From NCBI RefSeq assembly GCF_000518645.1, contig NZ_JADZ01000029.1:19461-83460 (forward strand): a DNA stretch of 64,000 bases, written 5' to 3'. How positions within the stretch are numbered: position 1 is the stretch's first letter; every line of letters starts with the position of its first letter. The position numbers and the translations under genes were made by a program. This DNA comes from Curvibacter gracilis ATCC BAA-807 (GTDB taxonomy: Bacteria > Pseudomonadota > Gammaproteobacteria > Burkholderiales > Burkholderiaceae_C). A model generated the notes under the pieces. The model ran no database searches. It saw only the letters and a program-made list of their open reading frames with translations, and was not told where the DNA came from. Positions 1-10,741 of the stretch are shown here, piece by piece.

Positions 1-1
1 G

Positions 2-310
2 TTAGCCTTTGAGCGTGTTGAGTTCATCGACATTGATGCTGTTCTTGTTACGGAACAGGAGCACCAGGATCGCCAGACCGATGGCGGACTCAGCGGCCGC
101 AACGGTCAGGATGAAGAACACGAACACCTGACCGTGCACATCACCCAGGAAATGGGAGAAGGCGACGAAGTTCATGTTGACGGCCAGCAGCATCAGCTCG
201 ATGGCCATGAGCAGAACGATCAAGTTCTTGCGATTCAGAAAAATCCCGATCACCGACAGCGCAAACAGCACGGCACCGATCGAAAGAAAGTGTCCAAGGG
301 TCAGTGTCAT
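2..310 (-). CDS. nuoK: NADH-quinone oxidoreductase subunit K
   Basis: Small membrane subunit of respiratory complex I, part of the proton-translocating arm, related to MrpC antiporter subunits. The 102-residue product has the family's three hydrophobic helices, with an acidic residue in the middle one ([13 protein letters not shown]), as is typical of NuoK. Its length is normal and it ends in TAA at the very left edge of the window, so the gene is complete. Its ATG overlaps the nuoJ stop by four bases (ATGA), consistent with translational coupling. The rest of the operon (nuoL, M, N) should lie just outside the window. Confidence 0.97.
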   Translation of the reverse strand: MTLTLGHFLSIGAVLFALSVIGIFLNRKNLIVLLMAIELMLLAVNMNFVAFSHFLGDVHGQVFVFFILTVAAAESAIGLAILVLLFRNKNSINVDELNTLKG

Positions 311-963
311 TTGGCTTTCTCCGGTTCAGCGGCGGGTGTCGCTTCAGCCTTGCGGGTGGCAGCCACCTTCACCAGCTGCATGCGATCACGGGCCTTGACG
401 CGCACCTGCTCGGAGGCATCGACGAACTTGCTGTCCTTGCGCTGACGCAGGGTCAATGCAATGGCCGTGATCATGGCCACCAGCAGGATCACGGCGGCAA
501 TTTCAATCGGGTAGACATACTGCGTGTAGAGCAGCTTGCCGACTTCCTGGGCGTTGGAGTACTGAACACCCTTGGCCGCGGCTTCGGCCATGGCGGCCGT
601 GGCAGGTTCTTCGGTCAGACGGAAACCACCCAGCAGGACACCAGCCATTTCCAGGGCCACCACGGCACCCATCAGGGCGGCCAGGGGGAAATGTTTCCAA
701 AATCCTTTGCGCATGCTGTCGACATCGATATCGAGCATCATCACGACGAACAGGAACAGCACCATCACCGCCCCCAGGTAGACAAGAACCAGGGCAATGG
801 CCAGGAACTCGGCCTTGAGCAGCAGCCAGATGGCCGAGGCCTGCGAGAAGGCCAGCATGAGGTAGAGGACAGCGTGCACGGGGTTGCGCGCTGTGATCAC
901 TCGGAAGGCCGCAAAAAGCAGCACCACCGAGAAGAGATAGAAGAAACCAGTCTTGGCGTCCAT
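307..963 (-). CDS. nuoJ: NADH-quinone oxidoreductase subunit J
   Basis: Membrane subunit of complex I. The 218-residue protein has about five hydrophobic segments, including the conserved stretch around [10 protein letters not shown] and a helix rich in Val/Leu ([18 protein letters not shown]) that is characteristic of NuoJ. The C-terminal tail after about residue 175 is charged and Ala/Lys-rich, as in other betaproteobacteria. It lies between nuoI (about 37 bases upstream) and nuoK (4-base overlap) in the nuo operon. Confidence 0.97.
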   Translation of the reverse strand: MDAKTGFFYLFSVVLLFAAFRVITARNPVHAVLYLMLAFSQASAIWLLLKAEFLAIALVLVYLGAVMVLFLFVVMMLDIDVDSMRKGFWKHFPLAALMGAVVALEMAGVLLGGFRLTEEPATAAMAEAAAKGVQYSNAQEVGKLLYTQYVYPIEIAAVILLVAMITAIALTLRQRKDSKFVDASEQVRVKARDRMQLVKVAATRKAEATPAAEPEKAK

Positions 964-1000
964 GAATCAGATCTTTTCAGGGTTCAGGCGAGGAAGCTGA

Positions 1001-1510
1001 TCAACGGTATTTCGCGTCTGCCGCCTTGGCAGCCGCAATATCGCTCTCGTAACGGTCGCCCACCGCCAACAGCATGTCTTTGGTGAAGTACAGGTCGCCC
1101 CGCTTTTCACCGTGGTACTCAAAAATATGGGTTTCCACGATCGAATCCACCGGGCAGCTTTCTTCGCAAAAACCGCAGAAGATGCATTTGGTCAGATCGA
1201 TGTCGTAGCGCGTGGTGCGACGCGAACCATCGGCACGCACATCGGATTCGATGGTGATGGCCATGGCCGGGCAGACCGCTTCGCACAGCTTGCAGGCAAT
1301 GCAGCGCTCCTCACCGTTGTCGTAACGGCGCAAGGCGTGCAGGCCACGGAAGCGCGGCGAAAGAGGCGTTTTTTCCTCGGGGAACTGAACCGTCACCTTG
1401 CGTTTGAAGGCGTAACGGCCCGTCATGGCCATGCCCTTGAACAACTCGAAAAGCATGAAGCTCTTCAGGAAGTCCGTGAGCGAAAAAGGGGAAGCTGCAG
1501 CGACTGTCAT
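1001..1510 (-). CDS. nuoI: NADH-quinone oxidoreductase subunit I
   Basis: Peripheral-arm iron-sulfur subunit of complex I carrying clusters N6a and N6b, which pass electrons toward NuoB. Two ferredoxin motifs are visible: [12 protein letters not shown] and [12 protein letters not shown]. The N-terminal amphipathic segment ([20 protein letters not shown]) is typical of the family. I place the start at the ATG giving MTVAAASPF (169 aa). An in-frame GTG four codons upstream (base 1522) is possible and would abut the nuoH stop. Operon member. Confidence 0.95.
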   Translation of the reverse strand: MTVAAASPFSLTDFLKSFMLFELFKGMAMTGRYAFKRKVTVQFPEEKTPLSPRFRGLHALRRYDNGEERCIACKLCEAVCPAMAITIESDVRADGSRRTTRYDIDLTKCIFCGFCEESCPVDSIVETHIFEYHGEKRGDLYFTKDMLLAVGDRYESDIAAAKAADAKYR

Positions 1511-1522
1511 GTTCTTGCCCAC

Positions 1523-2605
1523 TCAGTTCCAGATGTTCCAGGGGCTCTGCATCCAGAAACCCACCACGAGCAGCCACACCAGGGTGACCGGGATGAAGAT
1601 CTTCCAGCCCAGACGCATGATCTGGTCATAACGGAAGCGCGGGAAAGTGGCACGGATCCAGATGAACATGGACACCACGATGAAGGTCTTGGCACCCAAC
1701 CAGATCCAGCCCGGCACGGCGTTGAAGAGGGCATGGTCGATCGGCGACAGCCAACCGCCCAGGAACATCAGCACGGCCAGGATGGAGACCAGCCACATGC
1801 TGGCGTATTCGGCCAGGAAGAAGATCGCAAAGCCCATGCCCGAGTACTCGACCATGTGACCGGCCACGATTTCGGCTTCACCTTCCACCACGTCAAACGG
1901 GTGACGGTTGGTTTCTGCCACGCCAGAGATCAGGTAGACCATGAAGATGGGCAGCAAGGGCAGCCAGTTCCACGACAGGAAGTTCAGCCCCAGGCCAGCA
2001 GCGATGCCCTTGGCCTGCCCTGCCACGATGACGGACAGGTTCATGCTGCCGCTCACCATCAGCACCACCAGGAAGCAAAAGCCCATGGCGATTTCGTAGC
2101 TCACCATCTGAGCCGAGGCGCGCAGTGCACCCAGGAAGGCGTACTTCGAGTTCGAGGCCCAGCCGGCGATGATGACACCATAGACTTCGATCGAAGTGAT
2201 GGCCATCACCAGCAACAAGCCGGCGTTCAGGTTGGTCAGAGCCACTTCGGGACCGAAGGGGATCGCCACCCAGGCGGCCAGGGCCGGCATGATGGCCATG
2301 ATCGGGCCCAGACGGAACAAACCATTGCTGGCGGCGTCAGGACGGATCAGCTCTTTGGTCAGCAGCTTGACCGCATCGGCGATCGGCTGCAGCAGACCGG
2401 CGGGGCCCACGCGGTTGGGGCCGTAGCGGACCTGGATGAAGCCCAGCAGCTTGCGCTCCCACAGCGTGAGGTAGGCCACAGCGCCCATCAGGGGGGCCAG
2501 CACGGCCACGATCTTGAGAAGAATCCAGATCACCGGCCAGGCGGCCGCAGTCCACCAGCTGGCAGGCAGCAAGCCCAGTCCGGCGTTGTACAGCGCGTCG
2601 ATCAT
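1523..2605 (-). CDS. nuoH: NADH-quinone oxidoreductase subunit H
   Basis: Membrane subunit of complex I that forms much of the quinone-binding chamber at the junction with the peripheral arm. The 360-residue protein is strongly hydrophobic (about eight helices) and has family hallmarks [19 protein letters not shown] near the N terminus and [19 protein letters not shown] in the acidic quinone-site loop. Length is normal. The start ATG overlaps the nuoG stop codon (ATGA). Confidence 0.97.
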   Translation of the reverse strand: MIDALYNAGLGLLPASWWTAAAWPVIWILLKIVAVLAPLMGAVAYLTLWERKLLGFIQVRYGPNRVGPAGLLQPIADAVKLLTKELIRPDAASNGLFRLGPIMAIMPALAAWVAIPFGPEVALTNLNAGLLLVMAITSIEVYGVIIAGWASNSKYAFLGALRASAQMVSYEIAMGFCFLVVLMVSGSMNLSVIVAGQAKGIAAGLGLNFLSWNWLPLLPIFMVYLISGVAETNRHPFDVVEGEAEIVAGHMVEYSGMGFAIFFLAEYASMWLVSILAVLMFLGGWLSPIDHALFNAVPGWIWLGAKTFIVVSMFIWIRATFPRFRYDQIMRLGWKIFIPVTLVWLLVVGFWMQSPWNIWN

Positions 2606-4731
2606 GCGGTCACCTCGTTCGTGGTCGACCGTGCATCGGCCGTCAATTGCAGGGACGGCGAGCGGCGCACCAAACCGTCAAGCTGGTAGATGGAAGCCGT
2701 CACCGGAGCCGATTCGCCAGCCACCGAGGCGCGGATGGCAGCGCCGGTGTCGTTGCTCAGCTGAGCGCTGACCACCTGCTGGCTGCCGGCCGGAACCAGC
2801 GCTGCACGAGCCAGAACGTCTTGCGAAGACTCATCTGCAAAACCATTCAAACCAAGCATGTTGCCCAGCACGCGCAGCACCTTCCAGGCCGGACGGGTTT
2901 CGCCCAGGGGCTTGACCACGGCGTGGAAACTTTGCAGACGCCCTTCGGCATTGACGAAACTGCCCGAGGTTTCTGTGAACGGAGCGATCGGCAGCAGCAC
3001 GTCGCTGATGTCGAGGTTGGTCTTGAAGGGGCTCAGCGTCACCACCATCTCGGCCTTGTTCAGGCCCGAAACAGCGGCTTGACCAGCGGCCAGATCGGCA
3101 CCCGGCTCGACGTTCAGCAGCAAGGCGGCCTTCAGCGCGCCCTGAGCCATCTGGGCCGCATTGAAGCCGGCAGCCAGGGGTTGAGCCTTGACGAGTTGAG
3201 CGCCCACGGTGTTGGCAGCCTCGGTGAGGTAACCGACCGAAGCACCGGTCTCGCGCGCAATCCAGTTGGCCAGGGCCAGCAGGCTCGAAGCGTTGGCATG
3301 GTGGGCTGCGGCATTGCCCAGCAGCACGGCCTTGCGATCGCCACCCAGCAGCGACTTGGCCACGGCAGCGGCGGCCGGGGTCACCTCAGCCGCCCAGGGA
3401 GCCGCCAAGCCTTTTTCGGCTGCCACGGCAGCGGCAATGCTGGCCAGCACGTTCAGCCACTCGGCAGCCGGTGCGACCTGGAACTGGGCCACAGGCAACG
3501 CCCAATCAGCTTCGGCCGAGTACACCGCATGAACCTGGGCCCCCTTGCGGGCGGCCTGGCGGATGCGTTGGGCAAACAGCGGGTGATCCTTGCGCAGGTT
3601 CGAACCCACCACCAGCACGCGTTGCAACTCGGACAGCGAGGCAATCGACGTGCCCAGCCAGCGAGCACCTTCGGGTGCGGTGAATTCGGCGTTGCGCAGA
3701 CGGTAGTCGATGTTGTCGCTGCCCAGGCCGCGCACGAGCTGAGCGGCCAGGAAGAGCTCTTCCACCGTGTTGTGCGGGCTGACCAGGGCGCCAATGCTGG
3801 CCGCACCATGGTTGGTGCCGATCTGCTTCAGACCGTTGGCGACATACTCCAGAGCGGTCTGCCAATCCACGGTCTTCCATTCGCCGCCCTGCTTCAGCAT
3901 GGGCTGGGTCAGACGGTCCGGGCCATTGAGCGATTCGTAGGAGAAACGGTCGCGGTCGGCAATCCAGCATTCGTTGACGGCATCGTTCTCCAGCGGAACA
4001 ACGCGCAACACCTGGTGGTTCTTGACCTGGACGATCAGGTTGGCACCGGTGGAATCATGCGGGCTCACGCTCTTGCGACGCGACAGTTCCCAGGTACGGG
4101 CGCTGTAGCGGAAGGGCTTGCTGGTCAAGGCACCGACCGGGCAGATGTCGATCATGTTGCCGGACAGCTCGGAGTCCACCGTGTCGCCAGCAATGGTGGT
4201 GATCTCGGAGTGCTCACCGCGGTTGATCATGCCCAGTTCCATGACACCGGCCACTTCCTGGCCGAAGCGCACGCAGCGGGTGCAGTGGATGCAGCGGCTC
4301 ATCTCTTCCATCGAGATCAGCGGGCCGACATCCTTGTGGAAGACCACGCGTTTTTCTTCCTCATAGCGGGAAGAAGAGCCACCGTAGCCCACGGCCAGAT
4401 CCTGCAGCTGGCACTCGCCGCCCTGATCGCAGATCGGGCAGTCCAGCGGGTGGTTGATCAGCAGGAACTCCATCACCGATTGCTGGGCCTTGATGGCCTT
4501 GTCGCTCTTGGTGCGGACGATCATGCCCTGCGTCACCGGGGTGGCGCAGGCGGGCATGGGCTTGGGGGCTTTTTCAACATCCACCAGGCACATGCGGCAG
4601 TTGGCCGCAATGCTCAGCTTCTTGTGGTAGCAAAAGTGCGGAATGTAGGTGCCAGCCTTTTCAGCAGCATGCATGACCATGCTGCCTTCATTGACCTCTA
4701 CCTTTTGACCGTCGAGTTCGATTTCAACCAT
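2602..4731 (-). CDS. nuoG: NADH-quinone oxidoreductase subunit G
   Basis: Large peripheral-arm subunit of complex I. The N-terminal region carries a [2Fe-2S] ferredoxin domain (cysteines in [17 protein letters not shown]), a His-ligated [4Fe-4S] site ([18 protein letters not shown]) and a further [4Fe-4S] motif ([11 protein letters not shown]). A molybdopterin-oxidoreductase-like domain follows (from about residue 215), which has lost its catalytic role in complex I. I chose the ATG giving MVEIELDGQ because the ferredoxin fold starts there; an in-frame TTG six codons upstream overlaps the nuoF stop. The product is 709 aa, slightly shorter than typical and with an Ala-rich, divergent C-terminal half. 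Confidence 0.95.
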   Translation of the reverse strand: MVEIELDGQKVEVNEGSMVMHAAEKAGTYIPHFCYHKKLSIAANCRMCLVDVEKAPKPMPACATPVTQGMIVRTKSDKAIKAQQSVMEFLLINHPLDCPICDQGGECQLQDLAVGYGGSSSRYEEEKRVVFHKDVGPLISMEEMSRCIHCTRCVRFGQEVAGVMELGMINRGEHSEITTIAGDTVDSELSGNMIDICPVGALTSKPFRYSARTWELSRRKSVSPHDSTGANLIVQVKNHQVLRVVPLENDAVNECWIADRDRFSYESLNGPDRLTQPMLKQGGEWKTVDWQTALEYVANGLKQIGTNHGAASIGALVSPHNTVEELFLAAQLVRGLGSDNIDYRLRNAEFTAPEGARWLGTSIASLSELQRVLVVGSNLRKDHPLFAQRIRQAARKGAQVHAVYSAEADWALPVAQFQVAPAAEWLNVLASIAAAVAAEKGLAAPWAAEVTPAAAAVAKSLLGGDRKAVLLGNAAAHHANASSLLALANWIARETGASVGYLTEAANTVGAQLVKAQPLAAGFNAAQMAQGALKAALLLNVEPGADLAAGQAAVSGLNKAEMVVTLSPFKTNLDISDVLLPIAPFTETSGSFVNAEGRLQSFHAVVKPLGETRPAWKVLRVLGNMLGLNGFADESSQDVLARAALVPAGSQQVVSAQLSNDTGAAIRASVAGESAPVTASIYQLDGLVRRSPSLQLTADARSTTNEVTA

Positions 4732-4745
4732 ATGTTCTCTCGCGA

Positions 4746-6101
4746 TCAAGCGTGCGCAGTCTTTTGCGACTTGGCTTGCTCAATCAATGCCTGGAATTCG
4801 GGCTTGAAGTGCTTCAGCATGGCCCGCACGGGCATGGCGGCGGCGTCACCCAAGGCGCAGATGGTGCGGCCCTGGATGTTGTCAGCCACCGAGTTCAGCA
4901 ATTCGAGATCGCCATCGCGACCCTGGCCGTGCCAGATGCGGTCGATCACGCGCCACATCCAACCTGTGCCTTCGCGGCAAGGCGTGCACTGGCCACAGGA
5001 TTCATGCGAATAGAAGTAGGACAGTCGCAGCAGGCTCTCGACCATGTTGCGCGAGTCATCCATCACGATCACGGCGCCCGAACCCAGCATCGAGCCGGCC
5101 TTGGCGATCGAGTCGTAATCCATGGTGCATTCCATGATGATGGACGCAGGCAGCACGGGAGAGGACGAGCCTCCAGGAATCACAGCCTTCAGCTGACGGC
5201 CCTTGCGCACGCCACCAGCCAGTTCCAGCAACTTGGCAAACGGCGTGCCCAGCGGAATCTCGTAGTTGCCGGGGCGTTCGACGTCGCCACTGACCGAGAA
5301 GATCTTGGTGCCGCCGTTGTTGGGCTTGCCACATTCCAGATAGGCCGCACCGCCGTTGCGGATGATCCAGGGGACCGCAGCAAAGGTTTCGGTGTTGTTG
5401 ATCGTGGTGGGCTTGCCGTACAGGCCGAAGCTGGCCGGGAACGGTGGCTTGAAACGGGGCTGGCCTTTCTTGCCTTCGAGCGATTCGAGCAAGGCGGTTT
5501 CTTCGCCGCAGATGTAGGCGCCAAAGCCGTGGGCGGCATGCAGCTGGAAGCTGAAGGCGCTGCCCATGATGTTGTTGCCCAGGTAACCCGCAGCACGGGC
5601 TTCTTCGAGGGCCTCTTCGAAGCGCTCGTAGGTCTGGAAGATCTCGCCGTGGATGTAGTTGTAACCCACCGAGATGCCCATGGCATAGGCGGCGATGATC
5701 ATGCCTTCAATCACGATGTGCGGATTGAATTGCAGGATGTCACGGTCTTTGCAAGTACCCGGCTCACCTTCGTCCGAATTGCAGACGAGGTATTTTTGGC
5801 CAGGGAACTGGCGCGGCATGAAGCTCCACTTCAGGCCGGTCGGGAAACCCGCACCGCCACGACCACGCAGGCCGGACTCCTTGACCGTGGCAATCACCTG
5901 GTCCTGGGTCAGGCCTTCGCCGCCGTCTTGAGCCAGGATCTTGCGCAGAGCCTGGTAGCCGCCACGGGCTTCGTAATCCTTGATGCTCCAGTTGCTGCCA
6001 TTCAGGCCGGCATAGATCTGCGGGCCGATATGACGGTCATGGAAGCAGGTCTCGACACCGGTGGCCTGGAACTGGGAAAGAATGCTTTGAGCGGAGGCCA
6101 T
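4746..6101 (-). CDS. nuoF: NADH-quinone oxidoreductase subunit F
   Basis: NADH-oxidising flavoprotein subunit of complex I; binds NADH, FMN and the N3 [4Fe-4S] cluster. Visible motifs are the NADH/FMN glycine-rich loop [14 protein letters not shown], the FMN contact region [14 protein letters not shown] and the cluster motif [17 protein letters not shown]. The start MASAQSIL is chosen because it overlaps the nuoE stop as TGATG with a GAGGTG ribosome site just before it; a longer open frame upstream would run into nuoE. The product is 451 aa, normal for the family. Confidence 0.96.
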   Translation of the reverse strand: MASAQSILSQFQATGVETCFHDRHIGPQIYAGLNGSNWSIKDYEARGGYQALRKILAQDGGEGLTQDQVIATVKESGLRGRGGAGFPTGLKWSFMPRQFPGQKYLVCNSDEGEPGTCKDRDILQFNPHIVIEGMIIAAYAMGISVGYNYIHGEIFQTYERFEEALEEARAAGYLGNNIMGSAFSFQLHAAHGFGAYICGEETALLESLEGKKGQPRFKPPFPASFGLYGKPTTINNTETFAAVPWIIRNGGAAYLECGKPNNGGTKIFSVSGDVERPGNYEIPLGTPFAKLLELAGGVRKGRQLKAVIPGGSSSPVLPASIIMECTMDYDSIAKAGSMLGSGAVIVMDDSRNMVESLLRLSYFYSHESCGQCTPCREGTGWMWRVIDRIWHGQGRDGDLELLNSVADNIQGRTICALGDAAAMPVRAMLKHFKPEFQALIEQAKSQKTAHA

Positions 6102-6589
6102 CACTTCACCTCGGCAGCGCGCAGGCCGTCCACCAGTTGATCGAGCTTGTCGTTGCTCATGAAACTGCACATGGTGCGGTCATTCACCAGCATCACCGGC
6201 GAATCGGCGCAAGCGCCCAGGCATTCACATTGCTGAAGTGTGAACAGGCCGTCCGGGGTGGTTTCACCCATGGCGATGCCCAGCTTTTGCTCCAGGTGGT
6301 GCAAGGCCTTGTACCCGTCTCGCAGCTGGCACGGCAGGTTGGTGCAGACGTTGAGCTTGTACTTGCCCACCGGCTGCTGGTTGTACATGTTGTAGAAGGT
6401 GGTGACTTCGTGCACCGCGATCACGGGCATCTCCAGCACCTCAGCGATGACTTTTTCACTGTCTTCACTGACGTAGCCCTGCTCTTGCTGAACGATAGAC
6501 AGGCAAGCCATCACTGCCGACTGCTTTTGATCAGCGGGATACTTGGCAACTTCACGGGCAAAACGAGCCCTGGTCGAATCAGAGATCAT
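6101..6589 (-). CDS. nuoE: NADH-quinone oxidoreductase subunit E
   Basis: Thioredoxin-like [2Fe-2S] subunit of the NADH module of complex I, carrying cluster N1a. The four ligands appear as CTNLPC and CLGAC in the 162-residue protein. It is translationally coupled on both sides: its ATG overlaps the nuoD stop and its TGA overlaps the nuoF start. Length and order are those of the standard nuo operon. Confidence 0.96.
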   Translation of the reverse strand: MISDSTRARFAREVAKYPADQKQSAVMACLSIVQQEQGYVSEDSEKVIAEVLEMPVIAVHEVTTFYNMYNQQPVGKYKLNVCTNLPCQLRDGYKALHHLEQKLGIAMGETTPDGLFTLQQCECLGACADSPVMLVNDRTMCSFMSNDKLDQLVDGLRAAEVK

Positions 6590-7839
6590 CGATCAATCTC
6601 TCCAAACACAATGTCCATGGTGCCAATGATGGCCACCGCATCCGCCAGCATGTGGCCGCGGGCCATTTCGTCCAGGGTTGCCAGATGGGCAAAACCCGGG
6701 GCGCGGATCTTGAGGCGATAGGGCTTGTTCGCGCCATCGCTCACCAGATAAATACCGAACTCACCCTTGGGGTGCTCCACGGCAGCGTAGGCCTCGCCTT
6801 CGGGCACATGGAAGCCTTCGGTGAAGAGCTTGAAGTGGTGGATCAGCTCTTCCATGCTCGACTTCATGGCCTCACGGGCCGGCGGAGCCACCTTGTGGTT
6901 GTCCGTGATCACCGGGCCTGGGTTGGCACGCAGCCAATCCACGCATTGCTTGATGATCTTGTTGGACTCGCGCATTTCAGCGACACGCACAAGATAGCGG
7001 TCGTAGCTGTCACCGGTCTTACCCACCGGGATGTCGAAGTCGACGCGGTCGTAGACGTCGTAGGGCTGCGTCTTGCGCAGATCCCAGGCAAAACCAGAGC
7101 CACGCAGCATCGGGCCGGTCATGCCGAGGTTCAGGGCACGCTCAGGCTCGACCACGCCGATGCCCACGGTACGCTGTTTCCAGATGCGGTTTTCGGTCAG
7201 CAGGTTTTCGTACTCGTCCACGCACTTCGGGAAGCGACGCGTGAAGTCGTCAATGAAGTCAAGCATCGAACCCTGGCGGTTCTGATTGAGTTCGGCCAAG
7301 GCCTTGGCGTTCTTGATCTTGCTGACCTTGTACTGCGGCATCGTGTCCGGCAGGTCGCGGTAGACGCCACCCGGGCGGAAGTACGCCGCATGCATGCGCG
7401 CGCCCGACACGGCTTCATACATGTCGAACAGATCTTCACGTTCACGGAAGGTGTAGATCAGGATGGTCGAGCTGCCGATGTCGTTACCGTGCGAACCCAG
7501 CCACATCAGGTGGTTCAGCAGGCGGGTGATCTCGGAGAACATCACACGGATGTACTGTGCACGAACCGGCACTTCCAGACCCAGCAGCTTTTCGATGGCC
7601 AGGCAGTAGGCATGCTCGTTGCTCATCATCGACACGTAATCCAGTCGGTCCATGTAGGGCAGCGACTGGATGAAGGTCTTGTGTTCGGCCAGCTTTTCAG
7701 TGGCACGGTGCAGCAGACCGATGTGAGGATCAGCGCGTTGAACGACTTCGCCGTCCAACTCCAGCACCAGGCGCAGAACGCCGTGGGCTGCCGGGTGTTG
7801 AGGCCCGAAGTTCAGAGTGTAATTTTTGATTTCAGCCAT
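6586..7839 (-). CDS. nuoD: NADH-quinone oxidoreductase subunit D
   Basis: 49-kDa-type subunit of complex I, homologous to [NiFe] hydrogenase large subunits, forming the quinone-reduction site with NuoB. The 417-residue protein begins with the conserved [25 protein letters not shown] segment and contains [12 protein letters not shown] and the C-terminal region ending DIVFGEIDR that is diagnostic of NuoD. Here nuoC and nuoD are separate genes, unlike the E. coli nuoCD fusion. Confidence 0.97.
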   Translation of the reverse strand: MAEIKNYTLNFGPQHPAAHGVLRLVLELDGEVVQRADPHIGLLHRATEKLAEHKTFIQSLPYMDRLDYVSMMSNEHAYCLAIEKLLGLEVPVRAQYIRVMFSEITRLLNHLMWLGSHGNDIGSSTILIYTFREREDLFDMYEAVSGARMHAAYFRPGGVYRDLPDTMPQYKVSKIKNAKALAELNQNRQGSMLDFIDDFTRRFPKCVDEYENLLTENRIWKQRTVGIGVVEPERALNLGMTGPMLRGSGFAWDLRKTQPYDVYDRVDFDIPVGKTGDSYDRYLVRVAEMRESNKIIKQCVDWLRANPGPVITDNHKVAPPAREAMKSSMEELIHHFKLFTEGFHVPEGEAYAAVEHPKGEFGIYLVSDGANKPYRLKIRAPGFAHLATLDEMARGHMLADAVAIIGTMDIVFGEIDR

Positions 7840-7864
7840 GATGCATCACACAAGGCAGAGCGCC

Positions 7865-8473
7865 TCAGTGCAGGCCTCCATACTTGTCTTCACGAATGAT
7901 GCGGGGCGTGATTTCCCGCGGCTCGATGGTGACGGGCTCGTACACCACACGGCGGCGTTCTGCGTCGTAGCGCATCTCGACATGGCCGGAAATCGGGAAA
8001 TCCTTGCGGAAGGGGTGACCGATGAAGCCGTAGTCCGTCAGGATGCGACGAAGGTCGTTGTGCCCTTCGAAGACGATGCCGTACAGGTCGAAGGCTTCGC
8101 GCTCGTACCAGTTGGCAGAGTTCCAGATGTCGGCGACCGAGACCACCTGCGGCGCATCGTCGTCTGGGCAGAAGACCCGCACGCGCACACGCTGGTTCAG
8201 ACTGACCGACAGCAGGTGGCTGACGACGCCGTAACGCAGACCATCCCAAGTGCCATCACCATAGGTGGAGTAGTCCACACCGCACAGGTCAACCAATTGT
8301 TCAAAGCGGCAGGTGGGCGCATCACGCAGGATCTGCATGGCCGCCAGGTAGTCGGCAGCAGCCACCTCGATGGTGACCTCATCCAACGCCACAACCGCGG
8401 TTTTGATCTTGTCACCCAAGGCGGCAACAATCGCGTCCTTCAAGGCTTCTGCCTGGATTGCAATCTGTGTCAT
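7865..8473 (-). CDS. nuoC: NADH-quinone oxidoreductase subunit C
   Basis: 30-kDa-type peripheral subunit of complex I with no cofactor; it holds NuoD and NuoI together. The 202-residue product contains the family signature region [29 protein letters not shown]. It follows nuoB by nine bases and precedes nuoD by 25 bases in the operon. Confidence 0.96.
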   Translation of the reverse strand: MTQIAIQAEALKDAIVAALGDKIKTAVVALDEVTIEVAAADYLAAMQILRDAPTCRFEQLVDLCGVDYSTYGDGTWDGLRYGVVSHLLSVSLNQRVRVRVFCPDDDAPQVVSVADIWNSANWYEREAFDLYGIVFEGHNDLRRILTDYGFIGHPFRKDFPISGHVEMRYDAERRRVVYEPVTIEPREITPRIIREDKYGGLH

Positions 8474-8482
8474 GGTGCTATC

Positions 8483-8962
8483 TCAAACCCGAGCGATCGT
8501 GTTGGTGCGGCGGATTTTTTGCTGCAGCTGCATGATCCCGTAGATCAAGGCTTCTGCCGTCGGCGGGCAGCCAGGCACGTAGACATCCACCGGCACAATG
8601 CGGTCGCAACCGCGCACCACGGAGTAGCTGTAGTGGTAGTAGCCGCCGCCGTTGGCACAGGAACCCATGGAGAGCACCCAGCGCGGCTCGCTCATCTGGT
8701 CATACACCTTGCGCAAGGCCGGAGCCATTTTGTTGCAAAGCGTACCGGCCACGATCATCAAATCACTTTGACGCGGACTGGCGCGGAACACCTCGGCACC
8801 AAAACGGCCGATGTCGTAACGCGCAGCCGCTGCGTGCATCATTTCGACCGCGCAGCAGGCCAACCCGAAGGTCATGGGCCACAGCGACCCCGTCTTTGCC
8901 CAGTTCACCACCGCGTCGTAGCTGGTGGTGACAAAGCCTTCTTTCATGACACCTTCAATCAT
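8483..8962 (-). CDS. nuoB: NADH-quinone oxidoreductase subunit B
   Basis: Carries cluster N2, the terminal [4Fe-4S] centre that reduces ubiquinone. The tandem cysteines of [12 protein letters not shown] and the later cysteines in [16 protein letters not shown] and [13 protein letters not shown] are the expected ligands. The protein is 159 aa. It sits 27 bases downstream of nuoA. Confidence 0.97.
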   Translation of the reverse strand: MIEGVMKEGFVTTSYDAVVNWAKTGSLWPMTFGLACCAVEMMHAAAARYDIGRFGAEVFRASPRQSDLMIVAGTLCNKMAPALRKVYDQMSEPRWVLSMGSCANGGGYYHYSYSVVRGCDRIVPVDVYVPGCPPTAEALIYGIMQLQQKIRRTNTIARV

Positions 8963-8989
8963 TGCATGCGTCCTTGTTGATGCTTTCGC

Positions 8990-9349
8990 TCATTCCCAAT
9001 CCAGCGCGCCTTTTTTCCACGCGTAGATGAAGCCCACGAGCAGATCGATGAGGAACACCACCCCGGTCCAGAAGCCGCCCGAGCCGGTGTCGGTCAGAGA
9101 CACCGCCCAGGGGACGAGGAAGGCAATTTCGAGGTCGAAGAGAATGAAGAGGATGGCCACGAGGTAGTAGCGCACGTCAAACTTCATGCGCGCGTCTTCA
9201 AACGCTTCGAAACCACACTCGTAAGGGGAGTTTTTGGCCGGATCAGGCCGATTCGGGCCAAGGAGGTAGCCCAGCGCCTGAGGGATCACCCCAACGCCTA
9301 GACCAACCAGAATGAACAAGAGAACGGGGAGGTATTGATCGAGGTTCAT
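8990..9349 (-). CDS. nuoA: NADH-quinone oxidoreductase subunit A
   Basis: First gene of the complex I operon; a small membrane subunit near the quinone site. The 119-residue protein has three hydrophobic helices and the conserved loop [23 protein letters not shown], where the Cys is the well-known solvent-switchable residue. A ribosome-binding stretch (TCCAG after GGAGGATTT on the complementary strand) lies just upstream of the ATG. A tRNA-Leu gene and a strong hairpin lie immediately upstream. Confidence 0.97.
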   Translation of the reverse strand: MNLDQYLPVLLFILVGLGVGVIPQALGYLLGPNRPDPAKNSPYECGFEAFEDARMKFDVRYYLVAILFILFDLEIAFLVPWAVSLTDTGSGGFWTGVVFLIDLLVGFIYAWKKGALDWE

Positions 9350-9369
9350 CTGGAGGATTTCATCACCGC

Positions 9370-9398
9370 AATCCTTCCTGTGAATTACAGGAAGGATT
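9370..9398. other. 12-bp perfect hairpin between tRNA-Leu and nuoA
   Basis: AATCCTTCCTGT and ACAGGAAGGATT form a perfect 12-bp stem with a five-base loop. On the plus strand it is followed by TTTTATTTT, which looks like an intrinsic terminator, but no plus-strand gene reads into it. Transcription from tRNA-Leu toward nuoA would place the T-rich side before the stem, so for that direction it may act as a processing or stability element instead. Confidence 0.7.
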
Positions 9399-9405
9399 TT
9401 TATTT

Positions 9406-9490
9406 TGGTGCCGTCGGCGAGACTCGAACTCGCACAGCTTTCGCCACTACCCCCTCAAGATAGCGTGTCTACCAATTTCACCACGACGGC
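9406..9490 (-). tRNA. tRNA-Leu (anticodon GAG)
   Basis: The complementary strand folds into a class II tRNA. The acceptor arms are GCCGTCG and CGACGGC with discriminator A and an encoded CCA. The D-arm region is GGTAGACACGC. The anticodon stem-loop reads CTATC-TTGAGGG-GGTAG with anticodon GAG, followed by a short variable arm and the T-loop GTTCGAGTC. It resembles E. coli tRNA-Leu(GAG). Its position between secG and nuoA is a common arrangement in betaproteobacteria. Confidence 0.95.
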
Positions 9491-9605
9491 GGGATGTTGC
9501 TGCTCGGATGGCATGAGGACCTTGCGGTTTTGGCTTTCCGAACAGAAGTCAATTCTACCCGGAAAAACCCACCCCTCTTGGGTTGCCGGGCAGAAAATCA
9601 AGAGC

Positions 9606-9968
9606 TCATTTGGTCGGAATTGCAGCCGCGCCCTTGGCCGGTTCGGCCGGCGCAGCAGGCGCAGCCGCAGGGGCGGCCGGCGTCACGACAGCAGCCCCCT
9701 CAAGCACGCTGCCCGAGCTGGCTGCCGGACGCAGATTGCCGAAATAGGCCAGCGCCAGCGTGCAGACAAAGAAGACCGCTGCCAGCACAGCCGTGGTGCG
9801 CGACAGGAAGTTGGCACTGCCACTGGCACCAAACAGACTGCCCGAGCCGCCACTGCCAAAGGCCGCACCCATGTCGGCGCCCTTGCCATGCTGAATCAGA
9901 ATCAAACCGATCATGCCCAAGGCTGCCAGCATCTGTACCGCCAGGATGATGGTGGTGATGATGTTCAT
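9606..9968 (-). CDS. secG: Protein-export membrane protein SecG
   Basis: Auxiliary subunit of the SecYEG translocon in the inner membrane. The 120-residue protein has two hydrophobic helices (residues about 3-22 and 57-78) separated by the Gly/Ser-rich loop around GSGGSGSLFGASGSANFLSR, which is the SecG signature. The C-terminal tail is Ala/Pro-rich and low complexity. It lies 19 bases downstream of tpiA. Confidence 0.95.
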   Translation of the reverse strand: MNIITTIILAVQMLAALGMIGLILIQHGKGADMGAAFGSGGSGSLFGASGSANFLSRTTAVLAAVFFVCTLALAYFGNLRPAASSGSVLEGAAVVTPAAPAAAPAAPAEPAKGAAAIPTK

Positions 9969-9987
9969 AAAAACTCCAGATAAAAAA

Positions 9988-10737
9988 TCAAACGGCCAAC
10001 GCCGATGCGGCAGCCACGATGGTCAGGAAATCAGGCGCCTTCAATGAGGCCCCGCCGATCAGGCCGCCGTCGATGTCCGGCTGAGCCAGCAATTCAGCCG
10101 CATTGGCCGCATTCATGCTGCCGCCGTACAGCAGCTTGACCCGGTCTGCACGCGGCGTGGCCGCCTGCAGTTGAGCACGCAACACCGCGTGCACCGCCTG
10201 CGCCTGCTCGGGCGTCGCGGTGCGACCCGTGCCGATGGCCCACACCGGCTCATAGGCCACCACGATCTCACTGATGCAATGGCCATTGAGGTGGATCACA
10301 GCTGCCAACTGGCGCTTGACCACCAACTCAGTCTCACCCGCCTCACGCTGTGCCAGCGTCTCACCGACACAGACGATCGGCACCAGGCCGGCAGCCAGTG
10401 CGCGTTGCGCCTTGCGTGCCACCAGTTCGTCGCTTTCGGCGTGGTATTGACGACGTTCGGAATGCCCCACGATCACGTAGTGCACACCCAGATCACGCAG
10501 CATGCCAGCCGACACCTCGCCGGTGTAGGCACCCGACTCGTGGGCCGACAGGTCTTGCGCACCCAGGGCCACCGTGCCACGCAACGCGGCCACCTGCGCC
10601 AGATAAGGAGCCGGCACGCACACCGCCACCTCCGCGGCCGCATCAGCCACACCAGCGGCCACAGCACGCACCAGGGCGTCATTGGCAGCCAGGCTGCCAT
10701 TCATTTTCCAGTTGCCGGCAATCAGCTTCTTTTTCAT
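9988..10737 (-). CDS. tpiA: Triosephosphate isomerase
   Basis: Interconverts dihydroxyacetone phosphate and glyceraldehyde-3-phosphate in glycolysis and gluconeogenesis. The 249-residue TIM barrel has the N-terminal GNWKMNGS containing the catalytic Lys, the electrophilic His in IVGHSERR, and the catalytic Glu in the [10 protein letters not shown] motif. The phosphate-binding LLYGGSMN is also present. It starts four bases after the upstream oxidoreductase stop, so the two are probably co-transcribed. Confidence 0.97.
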   Translation of the reverse strand: MKKKLIAGNWKMNGSLAANDALVRAVAAGVADAAAEVAVCVPAPYLAQVAALRGTVALGAQDLSAHESGAYTGEVSAGMLRDLGVHYVIVGHSERRQYHAESDELVARKAQRALAAGLVPIVCVGETLAQREAGETELVVKRQLAAVIHLNGHCISEIVVAYEPVWAIGTGRTATPEQAQAVHAVLRAQLQAATPRADRVKLLYGGSMNAANAAELLAQPDIDGGLIGGASLKAPDFLTIVAAASALAV

Positions 10738-10741
10738 GAAT

